NCBI GenBank assembly: GCA_001552765.1
Contig: KQ959474.1
Coordinates: 15,707-79,706 of the forward strand
Length of the DNA: 64,000 nt
DNA from: Bacteroidales bacterium KA00344
GTDB lineage: Bacteria; Bacteroidota; Bacteroidia; Bacteroidales; Bacteroidaceae
Reading direction: 5' to 3'
Shown here: positions 25,301-33,060 of the stretch, piece after piece
How positions within the stretch are numbered: position 1 is the stretch's first letter
Layout: each line of letters opens with the position of its first letter
The notes under the pieces: generated by a model
Seen by the model: the letters and a program-made list of their open reading frames with translations, nothing else
What the model was told of the DNA's origin: nothing
The model's database searches: none
Translations under genes and position numbers: made by a program

Positions 25301-25308
25301 TAATTTTG
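25301..25308 (+). promoter_or_regulatory. -7 box TAATTTTG for the carboxyltransferase gene
   Basis: TAATTTTG matches TAnnTTTG and gives a leader of about 75 nt. The -33 box is not at the standard distance. Confidence 0.5.
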
Positions 25309-25387
25309 CAAGTCTAATTACATATATTCCTGTCAGTCAGGCAAGCAACCGGACTGATGTTATGAAATTGCCGGAAAGGAAAAAATA

Positions 25388-27160
25388 ATGAGTAAGAAAA
25401 TTCAGTTTAGTCTCATTTATAGAGATATGTGGCAGAGTTCGGGTAAGTTCCAGCCACGTAAGGATCAGCTGGAGCGTATAGCTCCAATCATTATTGAAAT
25501 GGGATGTTTTTCCCGTGTAGAAACCAATGGTGGTGCTTTTGAGCAAGTACAACTTCTCGCTGGAGAGAATCCAAACGAAGCAGTGCGTGCCTTCTGTAAG
25601 CCTTTCAACGAGGCCGGCATCAAGACTCACATGCTCGATCGAGGTTTGAATGCCCTCCGTATGTATCCCGTGCCTGATGATGTTCGTGCCTTGATGTACA
25701 AAGTAAAACATGCACAGGGCGTGGATATCCCTCGTATTTTTGATGGTTTGAACGATATCCGCAACATCGCGCCCTCTATCAAGTGGGCTAAGGAAGCTGG
25801 GATGACGCCTCAGGGAACGTTGTGCATCACCACATCTCCCGTTCACACACTCGATTACTACGAGCATCTGGCCGATCAGGAAATTGCTGCCGGTGCGGAA
25901 GAAATATGTTTGAAGGATATGGCCGGCATCGGACAGCCGGCGTTCTTGGGACAGCTGACGAAGCGCATCAAGGACAAACATCCCGATATTATCATCGAAT
26001 ATCACGGTCATTCAGGCCCGGGTCTCAGTATGGCTTCTATGCTTGAGGTGTGTCGCAACGGTGCCGACATTATCGATACGGCCATTGAGCCGCTGTCGTG
26101 GGGTAAGGTTCATCCTGATATTATCTCTGTACAAAGTATGCTGAAGAACGCCGGTTTCGACGTTCCGGAAATCAATATGAGTGCCTATATGAAGGCTCGT
26201 GCCATGACTCAAGAGTTTATCGACGAGTGGTTAGGCTACTTTATCAATCCCGGCAACAAGATTATGAGTTCGCTGCTGTTGGGTTGTGGCCTGCCGGGAG
26301 GCATGATGGGATCGATGATGTCAGACCTCAGTGGGATTCATGGCACTATCAACAACTTGCGTAAGAAGAAGGACGAGCCCGAATTGAGCGTAGACGACCT
26401 ACTGATTAAGCTGTTTGATGAAGTTGCTTACGTTTGGCCTCGTGTGGGTTATCCTCCATTGGTTACGCCGTTTTCACAATACACCAAGAACATTGCGCTC
26501 TTCAATCTGCTCACAATGGAGCAGGGCAAGGGACGCTATGCCATGATGGACGATGCCATGTGGGGTATGATTCTTGGTAAGAGCGGTAAGGTGCCCGGCA
26601 AGATTGATGATGAATTGGTAGAGCTTGCCAAGAAGAAAGGCTTCGAGTTTACCGACGCTGACCCTCACACGCTACTTCCAAATGCCCTTGAAGACTTCAA
26701 GAAGGAGATGGACGAGAACGGTTGGGATTACGGTCAGGACAACGAGGAATTGTGGGAGTTGGCCATGCACCCGGAACAATATCGCAACTATAAGAGTGGG
26801 CAGGCTAAGAAAAATATGCTCGCCGACTTGCAAAAGGCCAAGGATGCAAAACTTGGCGGCACAATGACACCGGAACAGGTTGCTGAGTTTAAGCATGCCA
26901 AGGCTGATGCCATTGTGGCTCCGGTCAGGGGTCAGGTGTTCTGGGAATTCCAGGGCGATGGCGAGGCAGCTCCGGCTGTAGAGCCCTATATTGGCAAGAG
27001 CTACAAGGAAGGTGATACATTCTGTTATATCCAGGCACCTTGGGGTGAGTTTGTAGAAGTCAAGGCCAATCTTGGCGGCAAACTCGTGGAAATTAATGCC
27101 AAGCAAGGCTCAAAGGTTCAGAAAGGCAACGTGATAGCCTATATTGAAAGAGAGCATTAA
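25388..27160 (+). CDS. Pyruvate carboxylase/oxaloacetate decarboxylase-type carboxyltransferase with C-terminal biotinyl-like domain
   Basis: A 590-residue protein of the OadA/PycB family. The carboxyltransferase barrel is at about 1-300: YRDMWQSSGKF at the start, the catalytic lysine near 175 in CLKDMAGIG, and the metal-binding H-x-H near 205-207 in YHGHSGPG. The PYC-OADA domain follows to about 480. The last 85 residues (APVRGQVFWEF, SYKEGDTFCYIQAPWGEFVEVKANLGGKLVEI) fold like a biotinyl domain, but the AMKM-type biotinylation motif is absent: the equivalent turn reads QAPWGEFVEV, with no lysine. So the protein probably does not carry its own biotin and either works with a separate biotin carrier or has another role. 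It is monocistronic. Confidence 0.88.
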   Translation: MSKKIQFSLIYRDMWQSSGKFQPRKDQLERIAPIIIEMGCFSRVETNGGAFEQVQLLAGENPNEAVRAFCKPFNEAGIKTHMLDRGLNALRMYPVPDDVRALMYKVKHAQGVDIPRIFDGLNDIRNIAPSIKWAKEAGMTPQGTLCITTSPVHTLDYYEHLADQEIAAGAEEICLKDMAGIGQPAFLGQLTKRIKDKHPDIIIEYHGHSGPGLSMASMLEVCRNGADIIDTAIEPLSWGKVHPDIISVQSMLKNAGFDVPEINMSAYMKARAMTQEFIDEWLGYFINPGNKIMSSLLLGCGLPGGMMGSMMSDLSGIHGTINNLRKKKDEPELSVDDLLIKLFDEVAYVWPRVGYPPLVTPFSQYTKNIALFNLLTMEQGKGRYAMMDDAMWGMILGKSGKVPGKIDDELVELAKKKGFEFTDADPHTLLPNALEDFKKEMDENGWDYGQDNEELWELAMHPEQYRNYKSGQAKKNMLADLQKAKDAKLGGTMTPEQVAEFKHAKADAIVAPVRGQVFWEFQGDGEAAPAVEPYIGKSYKEGDTFCYIQAPWGEFVEVKANLGGKLVEINAKQGSKVQKGNVIAYIEREH

Positions 27161-27207
27161 AGATTGCGTTTGTCTTGAAAGAGTGACGCAATGCAATAAT
27201 CATAAAG

Positions 27208-27243
27208 TTCGCCCTCTTCTCCAACAGTGGAGGAGAGGGCGAA
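27208..27243 (+). terminator. Hairpin between the carboxyltransferase and HD genes
   Basis: Arms 27208-27222 and 27229-27243 pair over 15 bp with one wobble (TTCGCCCTCTTCTCC), 6-nt loop. No U-run follows and the HD start codon is 14 bp later, so it could attenuate rather than fully terminate, or affect translation start. Confidence 0.55.
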
Positions 27244-27256
27244 TGTGTTTCAGACT

Positions 27257-27817
27257 ATGAAAGAAAAGAGAAATACGAAGTGGGTAATGCAGCTTATTGA
27301 CAAGTATTATCCGGAAGATAACGAACTGAAGCGTATCTTGATGGTGCATAGCAAGGACGTTACTGCACGGGCTTTGCAGATATGCGACGCTCACCCCGAA
27401 CTCCATCTCGACCGTCAGTTTGTGGAAGAGGCTGCCATGTTGCACGATATTGGTATTTTCAAATGTGATGCACCGGGAATACAATGCTTTGGTCGGGAGC
27501 CGTATCTTCTGCATGGACGCATAGGAGCAGATTTGCTCAGGGCAGAGGGCTATCCGCGTCATGCTCGGGTGTGCGAGCGGCATACGGGTGCCGGCTTGAG
27601 CAAGGAGGCCATCATAAAGGGAAACTTGCCGTTGCCCGCAGAAGATTTCCTGCCCGAAACTTTGGAAGAGAAGGTGATATGTTATGCGGATAAATTTTAC
27701 AGCAAGTCCAAGTTGGAGCAGGTGAAGTCCATGGAGATGGCAGAACGGAGCCTGGCGCGTTTTGGAGAGGAGGGATTGAACCGCTTCCGGGTGTGGGAAA
27801 AGATGTTTGAGCGGTAA
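27257..27817 (+). CDS. HD domain-containing phosphohydrolase
   Basis: A 186-residue HD-superfamily protein. The start chosen is ATG 27257 (MKEKRNTKWVMQLIDKYYPE); an in-frame GTG at 27227 is inside a hairpin. Metal ligands follow the H...HD...D order: His in MVHSKDVTARAL, His-Asp in AMLHDIGIF, further His in RHTGAGLSKEA and Asp in ICYADKFYSK. The pattern resembles small YedJ/YqeK-type hydrolases acting on nucleotides, but the substrate cannot be deduced. It lies between the carboxyltransferase and lptD without obvious functional link. Confidence 0.88.
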   Translation: MKEKRNTKWVMQLIDKYYPEDNELKRILMVHSKDVTARALQICDAHPELHLDRQFVEEAAMLHDIGIFKCDAPGIQCFGREPYLLHGRIGADLLRAEGYPRHARVCERHTGAGLSKEAIIKGNLPLPAEDFLPETLEEKVICYADKFYSKSKLEQVKSMEMAERSLARFGEEGLNRFRVWEKMFER

Positions 27818-27860
27818 CGTTAAAATTGCGAAAAGGCTCGGTTTTTAATCTTTAATTAAG

Positions 27861-27868
27861 TACTTTTG
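27861..27868 (+). promoter_or_regulatory. -7 box TACTTTTG almost touching the lptD start codon
   Basis: TACTTTTG matches TAnnTTTG and ends only 8 bp before ATG 27877. Transcription would then begin within a few bases of the start codon, giving a leaderless or nearly leaderless mRNA. Confidence 0.55.
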
Positions 27869-27876
27869 CACTCCAA

Positions 27877-30735
27877 ATGAGGACTAAGTTTTCCATCGTA
27901 TTTTTGGTTTTTGCCATAGTCTTTGCTGTGGCCGATAGCAATGTGCTACTCTATCCGAGAAAGAGTCATGTTGTCGTGGACAAAGATACGCTGAAAGCAA
28001 AGGTTTTATCGAACAAAGTAGTTTCGGATAAGGATTCCCTCGATATACCTTCCGAAAAAGGTACACTATCAGACACCACCAAGATGGATTCGCTCGAACT
28101 CGCCATCTATCATCACAACAAGATGATAGATGATTCCATCCGTCTGGACTCCCTGAACAGACAAAAGAAAAACGGTATTGATGCTCCTGTGAAGTATCAG
28201 GCCCAAGACTCGTTGGTCTATGTGGCCGGCACAAACGCGGCTTATCTTTATGGCTCGTCGGTGGTAGACTATGAGAATATGAATCTTAAGAGCGATAAGA
28301 TTTATATGAGTTTGGATAGCAGTATGGTACATGCTGCCGGCAGTGCGGACTCTACAGAGAAGACAGGCCTTAGGGGACGACCGGTATTCAAAATGGGGCA
28401 GGACCAATATGACAGTGATACCATTGCATTTAACTTTAAGACTAAGAAGGGACTTATACAAAATACGTATACCCAGCAAGAGGATGGATTTCTGACGAGT
28501 GAGATCTCCAAGCGCAATGACAATGGGGACATTTTTCTGGCTCATGGGCGTTATACCACCTGCGACCGCGAACATCCTGACTTTTATATTTCGCTTTCGA
28601 GAGCAAAGGTACGTCCCGGTAAGGATGTGGTTTTCGGACCGGCTCATCTTGTGGTGGCCGATGTGCCATTGCCTTTGGCCATTCCCTACGGTTTCTTTCC
28701 ATTCACCAAAAGCTATTCCAGCGGATTTATCATGCCAACATACGGCGATGAAAACAGTCGAGGCTTCTATCTGCGTGATGGAGGATATTATTTTGCAATG
28801 AGTGACAAATGGGACTTAAAGTTGCTTGGTGAAATATATACCAAAGGCTCATGGGGTATTTCTGCTGCCAGCAACTATCGCAAACGCTACAGATATAACG
28901 GCTCTTTTTTTGTAAGTTTTCAGAATACGAAGACCGGCGACAAGGGTATGCCCGACTATCAGCAGCAAAAGAGTTTCAAGTTGCAATGGAGTCATCGGCA
29001 GGATCCTAAGGCCAACCCGTTCAGCTCTTTGTCGGCAAGCGTAAACTTTGCGACGCAGAGCTATGAGCGCAACAACCTGACGAGTATGTACAACCCACAG
29101 GCCATGACACAGTCCACGCGTACGTCTTCGGTGAGCTGGAGTACTACATTTTCAAGTATTGGAATGTCGCTCAGCTCGTCGGCAAACCTTTCACAGAATA
29201 TGCGCGACTCAAGTATAGCCATGACTTTACCCGACTTGAATATCTCGATCAGTCGATTTTACCCTTTTCGTCGTAAACACATGGTGGGTGAGCAGCGTTG
29301 GTACGAGAAAATCTCAATGAGTTATACCGGACAGTTGAGCAATTCGATCAACACTAAGGAAGACCAACTGCTCCATGCTAACCTTATTAAGGATTGGCGC
29401 AACGGAATGCAACATTACATTCCTATCAATGCTAACTTCACGTTGTTTAATTATCTCAATGTTACGCCTTCATTCAGTTTCACCGACCGCATGACGGCCA
29501 GCAAGATCATGAGAGCATGGGATGAGGCCAGTCAAACGGAAGTTGCGGATACAACTTATGGCTTTCATAACATTTACAATTGGAATATGAGCGTGTCGGC
29601 CAGCACAAAGCTGTATGGCTTTTACGTGCCAAGTCGCAAGATTTTCGGTGATAAGATTCAGGCCGTTCGCCATGTCTTCACACCGCAGGTGAGTTTCAGT
29701 TATGCGCCCGATTTTGGCTCGTCGCGCTATGGTTATTATGAAACCTATCAGAAAACCGACGCCAACGGAAATGTGTCGCTGGTTGAATACTCCCCCTATT
29801 CACAGGGGTTGTACGGTGTTCCGGGCAAAGGGCGTACGGGGAGTATATCGTGGGATGTGAGCAACAACATAGAGATGAAAGTCAAGAGCGACAAAGACTC
29901 TACCGGCTTCAAGAAGATAAGTATTATTGATGAGCTTGGTGCTTCGATGTCGTATAATATGGCAGCAGACAAGCATCCGCTGAGCGACTTGTCCATGCGT
30001 ATTCGATTGAAATGGTGGAAGAATTATACATTCAATATGAATGCGGTGTTTGCTACGTATGCCTACGAACTCGACGAGGATGGGAAACCGTATGTAGGAG
30101 AACACACCGAATGGGGAATGGGACGCTTTGGGCGCTTTCAGGGCATGTCTCAGAACTTCTCTTTCACGCTGAATCCTGAAAAAATCAGGAAATGGTTTGG
30201 TGGGGGAGATGACAGGGATGATGGAAAGCATCGGGATGATGAGGAAGGTATTGACGTAGATCGCGAAAGCAACGTCGACGACGAAATGATCAAAGCACAG
30301 CGCGGTGCAAAGAAGAAACGCGAAGGTGGCAAAGCCAGCACAGATGAGGATGGTTATATGACTTTTTCCATGCCCTGGTCGCTGACCTTTGGTTATGGTA
30401 TTACGATGCGCGAGAATACCGGTGGAAAGTTCAATAAAAAGACGATGCGCTATCCTTATAAGTTTACGCAGACGATGAATGTAAGTGGCAATTTGCGTAT
30501 CAGTGATGGTTGGAATATCAGCTTCTCCAGCGGATACGACTTTGAAAACAAGAAGATGTCTATGACCACAGCATCGTTGCAGCGCGATCTCCACTGCTTC
30601 AACATGAGTTGCTCAGTGGTGCTGGCACCCTATACAAGCTATAACTTCTCTTTCCGTGCCAATGCCGCGACATTGACCGATGCATTGAAATACGATAAGC
30701 GAAGCGGTTATAGCAACGCCGTACAGTGGTATTGA
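27877..30735 (+). CDS. LPS-assembly protein LptD-like outer-membrane protein
   Basis: A 952-residue Bacteroidetes LptD (OstA/Imp) homologue, the outer-membrane part of the LPS export bridge. After a signal peptide (MRTKFSIVFLVFAIVFAVAD) and a linker, the OstA-like beta-jellyroll runs about 100-250 (NMNLKSDKIYMSLDSSMVHAAG, YDSDTIAFNFKTKKGLIQ, DGFLTSEISKRNDNG, HGRYTTCDREHPDFYI). The barrel follows from VPLPLAIPYGFFPFTKSYSSG to the end, which closes with NAVQWY. A strongly charged insertion (GGGDDRDDGKHRDDEE) sits near 770-815, probably an extracellular loop. The cysteine pairs of E. coli LptD are not conserved. The start fits the promoter box at 27861. Confidence 0.9.
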   Translation: MRTKFSIVFLVFAIVFAVADSNVLLYPRKSHVVVDKDTLKAKVLSNKVVSDKDSLDIPSEKGTLSDTTKMDSLELAIYHHNKMIDDSIRLDSLNRQKKNGIDAPVKYQAQDSLVYVAGTNAAYLYGSSVVDYENMNLKSDKIYMSLDSSMVHAAGSADSTEKTGLRGRPVFKMGQDQYDSDTIAFNFKTKKGLIQNTYTQQEDGFLTSEISKRNDNGDIFLAHGRYTTCDREHPDFYISLSRAKVRPGKDVVFGPAHLVVADVPLPLAIPYGFFPFTKSYSSGFIMPTYGDENSRGFYLRDGGYYFAMSDKWDLKLLGEIYTKGSWGISAASNYRKRYRYNGSFFVSFQNTKTGDKGMPDYQQQKSFKLQWSHRQDPKANPFSSLSASVNFATQSYERNNLTSMYNPQAMTQSTRTSSVSWSTTFSSIGMSLSSSANLSQNMRDSSIAMTLPDLNISISRFYPFRRKHMVGEQRWYEKISMSYTGQLSNSINTKEDQLLHANLIKDWRNGMQHYIPINANFTLFNYLNVTPSFSFTDRMTASKIMRAWDEASQTEVADTTYGFHNIYNWNMSVSASTKLYGFYVPSRKIFGDKIQAVRHVFTPQVSFSYAPDFGSSRYGYYETYQKTDANGNVSLVEYSPYSQGLYGVPGKGRTGSISWDVSNNIEMKVKSDKDSTGFKKISIIDELGASMSYNMAADKHPLSDLSMRIRLKWWKNYTFNMNAVFATYAYELDEDGKPYVGEHTEWGMGRFGRFQGMSQNFSFTLNPEKIRKWFGGGDDRDDGKHRDDEEGIDVDRESNVDDEMIKAQRGAKKKREGGKASTDEDGYMTFSMPWSLTFGYGITMRENTGGKFNKKTMRYPYKFTQTMNVSGNLRISDGWNISFSSGYDFENKKMSMTTASLQRDLHCFNMSCSVVLAPYTSYNFSFRANAATLTDALKYDKRSGYSNAVQWY

Positions 30736-30837
30736 TTAGTTATGATTTCAAAAGAGACACACGGCAAATTCTTTGTAAGGGCACGGTCTTAGGATTTGAA
30801 GGAGGCGCCAACTGCGCCGAACAGACTACAATTCCAC

Positions 30838-30945
30838 CTTCATTCATTCTTCACCCTAATTTATATTCTTCGTTGTTCACTCTTCACTCTTCACTTTAAT
30901 TTATATTCTTTACTCTTTATTCTTCGTTCTTCATTTTATAAAATA
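30838..30945. repeat. Pyrimidine-rich heptamer repeats after lptD
   Basis: Runs of 7-bp units such as TTCACTC, TTCATTC and TTCGTTG, interrupted twice by TAATTTATATTC, so that two 38-40 bp blocks form a direct repeat. The strand bias (C/T) is almost complete. It lies just before element copy C. No coding frame with protein character is seen here. Confidence 0.7.
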
Positions 30946-30962
30946 TTATTACCGTTTTTGGG

Positions 30963-31297
30963 TCATTATTTTCGTGGCATCCAGCGCAAAAAAGGCTATG
31001 CTTTTTCGATAAAACCGGACCACATATTCCCAAAAATCGCAGGGGTGCTGCGATTGAAGCTTTCTCACAACATGATTAGGCTCTATCGGCAATGCGGAAG
31101 AGCCTCAATCATACTGCGGTTACGCCTTTGTCGTCATGCCATTAGATACCCAATCGCAGACGCGAAAATAGGAAAGCTAAGCTCGATTCTTAAAAATCGT
31201 TGGCAGTCAGGCGTTTACAATCTATCGCAAATTTTGCGTATTTCGAACGAAAGCAAACTTATTTTCAAATAAGCGAATTTGAGAGGGCAGTTTGTTC
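30963..31297 (+). repeat. Interspersed 340-bp element, copy C (22-bp palindromic array)
   Basis: Begins TCATTATTTTCGTGGC, then CCAGCGCAAAAAAGGCTATG, an array of five units at about 31047-31159 (for example ACATGATTAGGCTCTATCGGCA and CTGCGGTTACGCCTTTGTCGTC, last unit with GATACCCAATCGCAG), then GCAAATTTTGCGTATTTCG and AAATAAGCGAA near the 3' end. It fills part of the gap between lptD and the nudix gene; 31298-31534 shows no recognisable feature. Confidence 0.75.
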
Positions 31298-31534
31298 ATA
31301 TATTTGACCATTCCTAATTTTTCAAAACCTGTGTTCGGAATAAGCCGTTTTTTTCAAGATAACAGCTTAAAAAGTGGGTGAACATACATGCTCTACTTTG
31401 AGGGAGATATAGGTTCCAGTCGTCCCTATATTGTGCATGGTCGTTAGCTCCAAAAAATGAATATATGGCCATTTATTTTTATCAGTGGATAGTTTTAATA
31501 ACAAAATAAATCTCCATACTTTTTTCTACAGAGT

Positions 31535-31590
31535 CACTTTAATCTCTTCGTCCTTTTATTCTACACTCTTTGTCCTTCGTTCTTCATTTA
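31535..31590. repeat. Second pyrimidine-rich heptamer block
   Basis: C/T-rich units (CTTCGTC, TTTGTCC, TTCGTTC, TTCATTT) like those at 30838-30945; the word CTTCGTTCTTCATTT occurs in both. The two blocks flank element copy C on the same strand. Confidence 0.5.
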
Positions 31591-31597
31591 CAAAGTC

Positions 31598-32164
31598 CTA
31601 TGACAGGTCGCTGTATTGAACAAAGTATTTCCATAGAGGTGCTACCATCATGGCTTGAAGAAAAATTCCTTGTTCAAGCATTCGACGCACTTCTTCCTTT
31701 GTTTTGAGAAACACCTCTATATCTTCCGTAGCGTCCCACTGCATCTGGGAAGTTTGTTCAACACCTTCTGCAAGAAAACAGTGACAAAGGTTGGTCATGG
31801 TGCTGGGGTTGGGTGCAAGGGTCATCAGCTGTGTCCATGTGCCACTCGTATATCCGGTTTCCTCTTCCAATTCCCTCTTGGCACCTTCGAGTGGTGTTTC
31901 TCCCTTTTCCACACATCCTGCTACGATTTCCGTAGACACCACTCCGAGAGCATGACGATATTGACGTTCGAGGATCATCTTTCCGCCTTTGGTTATGGCC
32001 ACGACATTCACCCATGTGGGATATTCCAACACATAGTATTCGTCGAATCTTTTTCCATTGGGCAGCTCAACCTTATCGCGACGTGCTGTGAGCCAAGGGC
32101 GATTGACCAGATATTCGCTATCGAGTGTTTTCCAGAGTAATTCTTCGTCAGTTCTATGTTTCAT
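31598..32164 (-). CDS. NUDIX hydrolase (ADP-ribose pyrophosphatase-like)
   Basis: A 188-residue NUDIX enzyme. The Nudix box is complete: GCVEKGETPLEGAKRELEEETGY, with the G-x5-E-x7-RE-x-x-EE-x-G-hydrophobic pattern. Upstream strands (YYVLEYPTWVNVVAITKGGKMILERQYRHAL) match the ADP-ribose/nucleoside-diphosphate-sugar group. The exact substrate is uncertain. It starts 24 bp after the trmH gene and is likely the last gene of the Kef-trmH-nudix transcript. Confidence 0.92.
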   Translation of the reverse strand: MKHRTDEELLWKTLDSEYLVNRPWLTARRDKVELPNGKRFDEYYVLEYPTWVNVVAITKGGKMILERQYRHALGVVSTEIVAGCVEKGETPLEGAKRELEEETGYTSGTWTQLMTLAPNPSTMTNLCHCFLAEGVEQTSQMQWDATEDIEVFLKTKEEVRRMLEQGIFLQAMMVAPLWKYFVQYSDLS

Positions 32165-32188
32165 CTCATTGGTCTTTGTACAGTAGTT

Positions 32189-33046
32189 TTATTGATGTTT
32201 CATGGAGTGCGGATGAGCGTCGTTTCTCTGTCTCACGGCCTCGAACATCAATATTGCGGCGCTCACCGACACATTGAGCGAATCCAATTGTCCCAACATG
32301 GGGATGCGGATGTGTGCATCGGCTGCCTTGCGCCATACATTGGTGAGGCCGGTAGATTCCGTGCCCATCACGATGGCTGTTCCCCGGCGCATATCGGCAT
32401 TGTAATAGAGGTCTGAGTCTTGCAGTTGTGCTGTGAGAATCTTTATCTGGCGCGCTTTCAAAAAAGCAATACATTCTTCAGAAGAACACGCCACAGTAGG
32501 TACCGTGAAGATGGCTCCGATACTGCTCCGAATCAAGTTGGGGTTGAAAAGATCGGTCAGCGGGTCGCAAACGATGACCGCGTCTACTTTCGAAGCGTCT
32601 GCACTGCGAAGCACCGCGCCGAGGTTTCCCGGTTTCTCCACGCTCTCCAATACTACAATCATGGGGTTGTCGGGGAGTTGGAGATCGGTTAGCGATTTGT
32701 TCCTGACCTTGATTTCGGCTAATGCTCCCTCCGTGGTGCCACGATAAGCAATCTTTTCGTATACTGCCTTGGTGACTTCATAAGTCGGTACGTGCTGAGT
32801 TACGGTTGTGAGGCCGGATGCTTCAGGATTGCGGTTGAGAATTTCCGGGCAGCAAAACAAGGCCTCTATTTCGTAGCCTGCACGAACGCAATGAATAAGC
32901 TCGCGCACACCTTCCACAACGAACAAGTGCTCCCGGCGTCGCTCGGAGGACTTCTGCTGCAATGCAGCAAGTTTCTTCACTTTAGGGTTTTGCAAGCTGG
33001 ATATCAAATTATCGGATGTCATGTCTTTCTGTTCGTTCACGTGCAT
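32189..33046 (-). CDS. TrmH/SpoU family RNA 2'-O-methyltransferase
   Basis: SAM-dependent ribose methylase of tRNA or rRNA, with the deep trefoil knot of the SPOUT class. The N-terminal substrate-binding domain is at about 15-100 (NPKVKKLAALQQKSSERRREHLFVVEG). The three knot motifs are LESVEKPGNLGAVLRSADA, GTAIVMGTESTGLT and IPMLGQLDSLNVSVSAAILMFE. ATG 33046 (MHVNEQKD) gives 285 residues; ATG 33022 (MTSDNLISS) is an alternative start. The longer frame runs into the antiporter gene. It starts 14 bp after that gene's stop. The target nucleotide is not predictable. Confidence 0.92.
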   Translation of the reverse strand: MHVNEQKDMTSDNLISSLQNPKVKKLAALQQKSSERRREHLFVVEGVRELIHCVRAGYEIEALFCCPEILNRNPEASGLTTVTQHVPTYEVTKAVYEKIAYRGTTEGALAEIKVRNKSLTDLQLPDNPMIVVLESVEKPGNLGAVLRSADASKVDAVIVCDPLTDLFNPNLIRSSIGAIFTVPTVACSSEECIAFLKARQIKILTAQLQDSDLYYNADMRRGTAIVMGTESTGLTNVWRKAADAHIRIPMLGQLDSLNVSVSAAILMFEAVRQRNDAHPHSMKHQ

Positions 33047-33060
33047 GATGAAGGAGAACA

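Noticed and set aside
30796-31272. A 158-codon frame between lptD and the nudix gene
   Set aside because: It runs through the pyrimidine repeats and element copy C, which has no conserved frame in the other copies.
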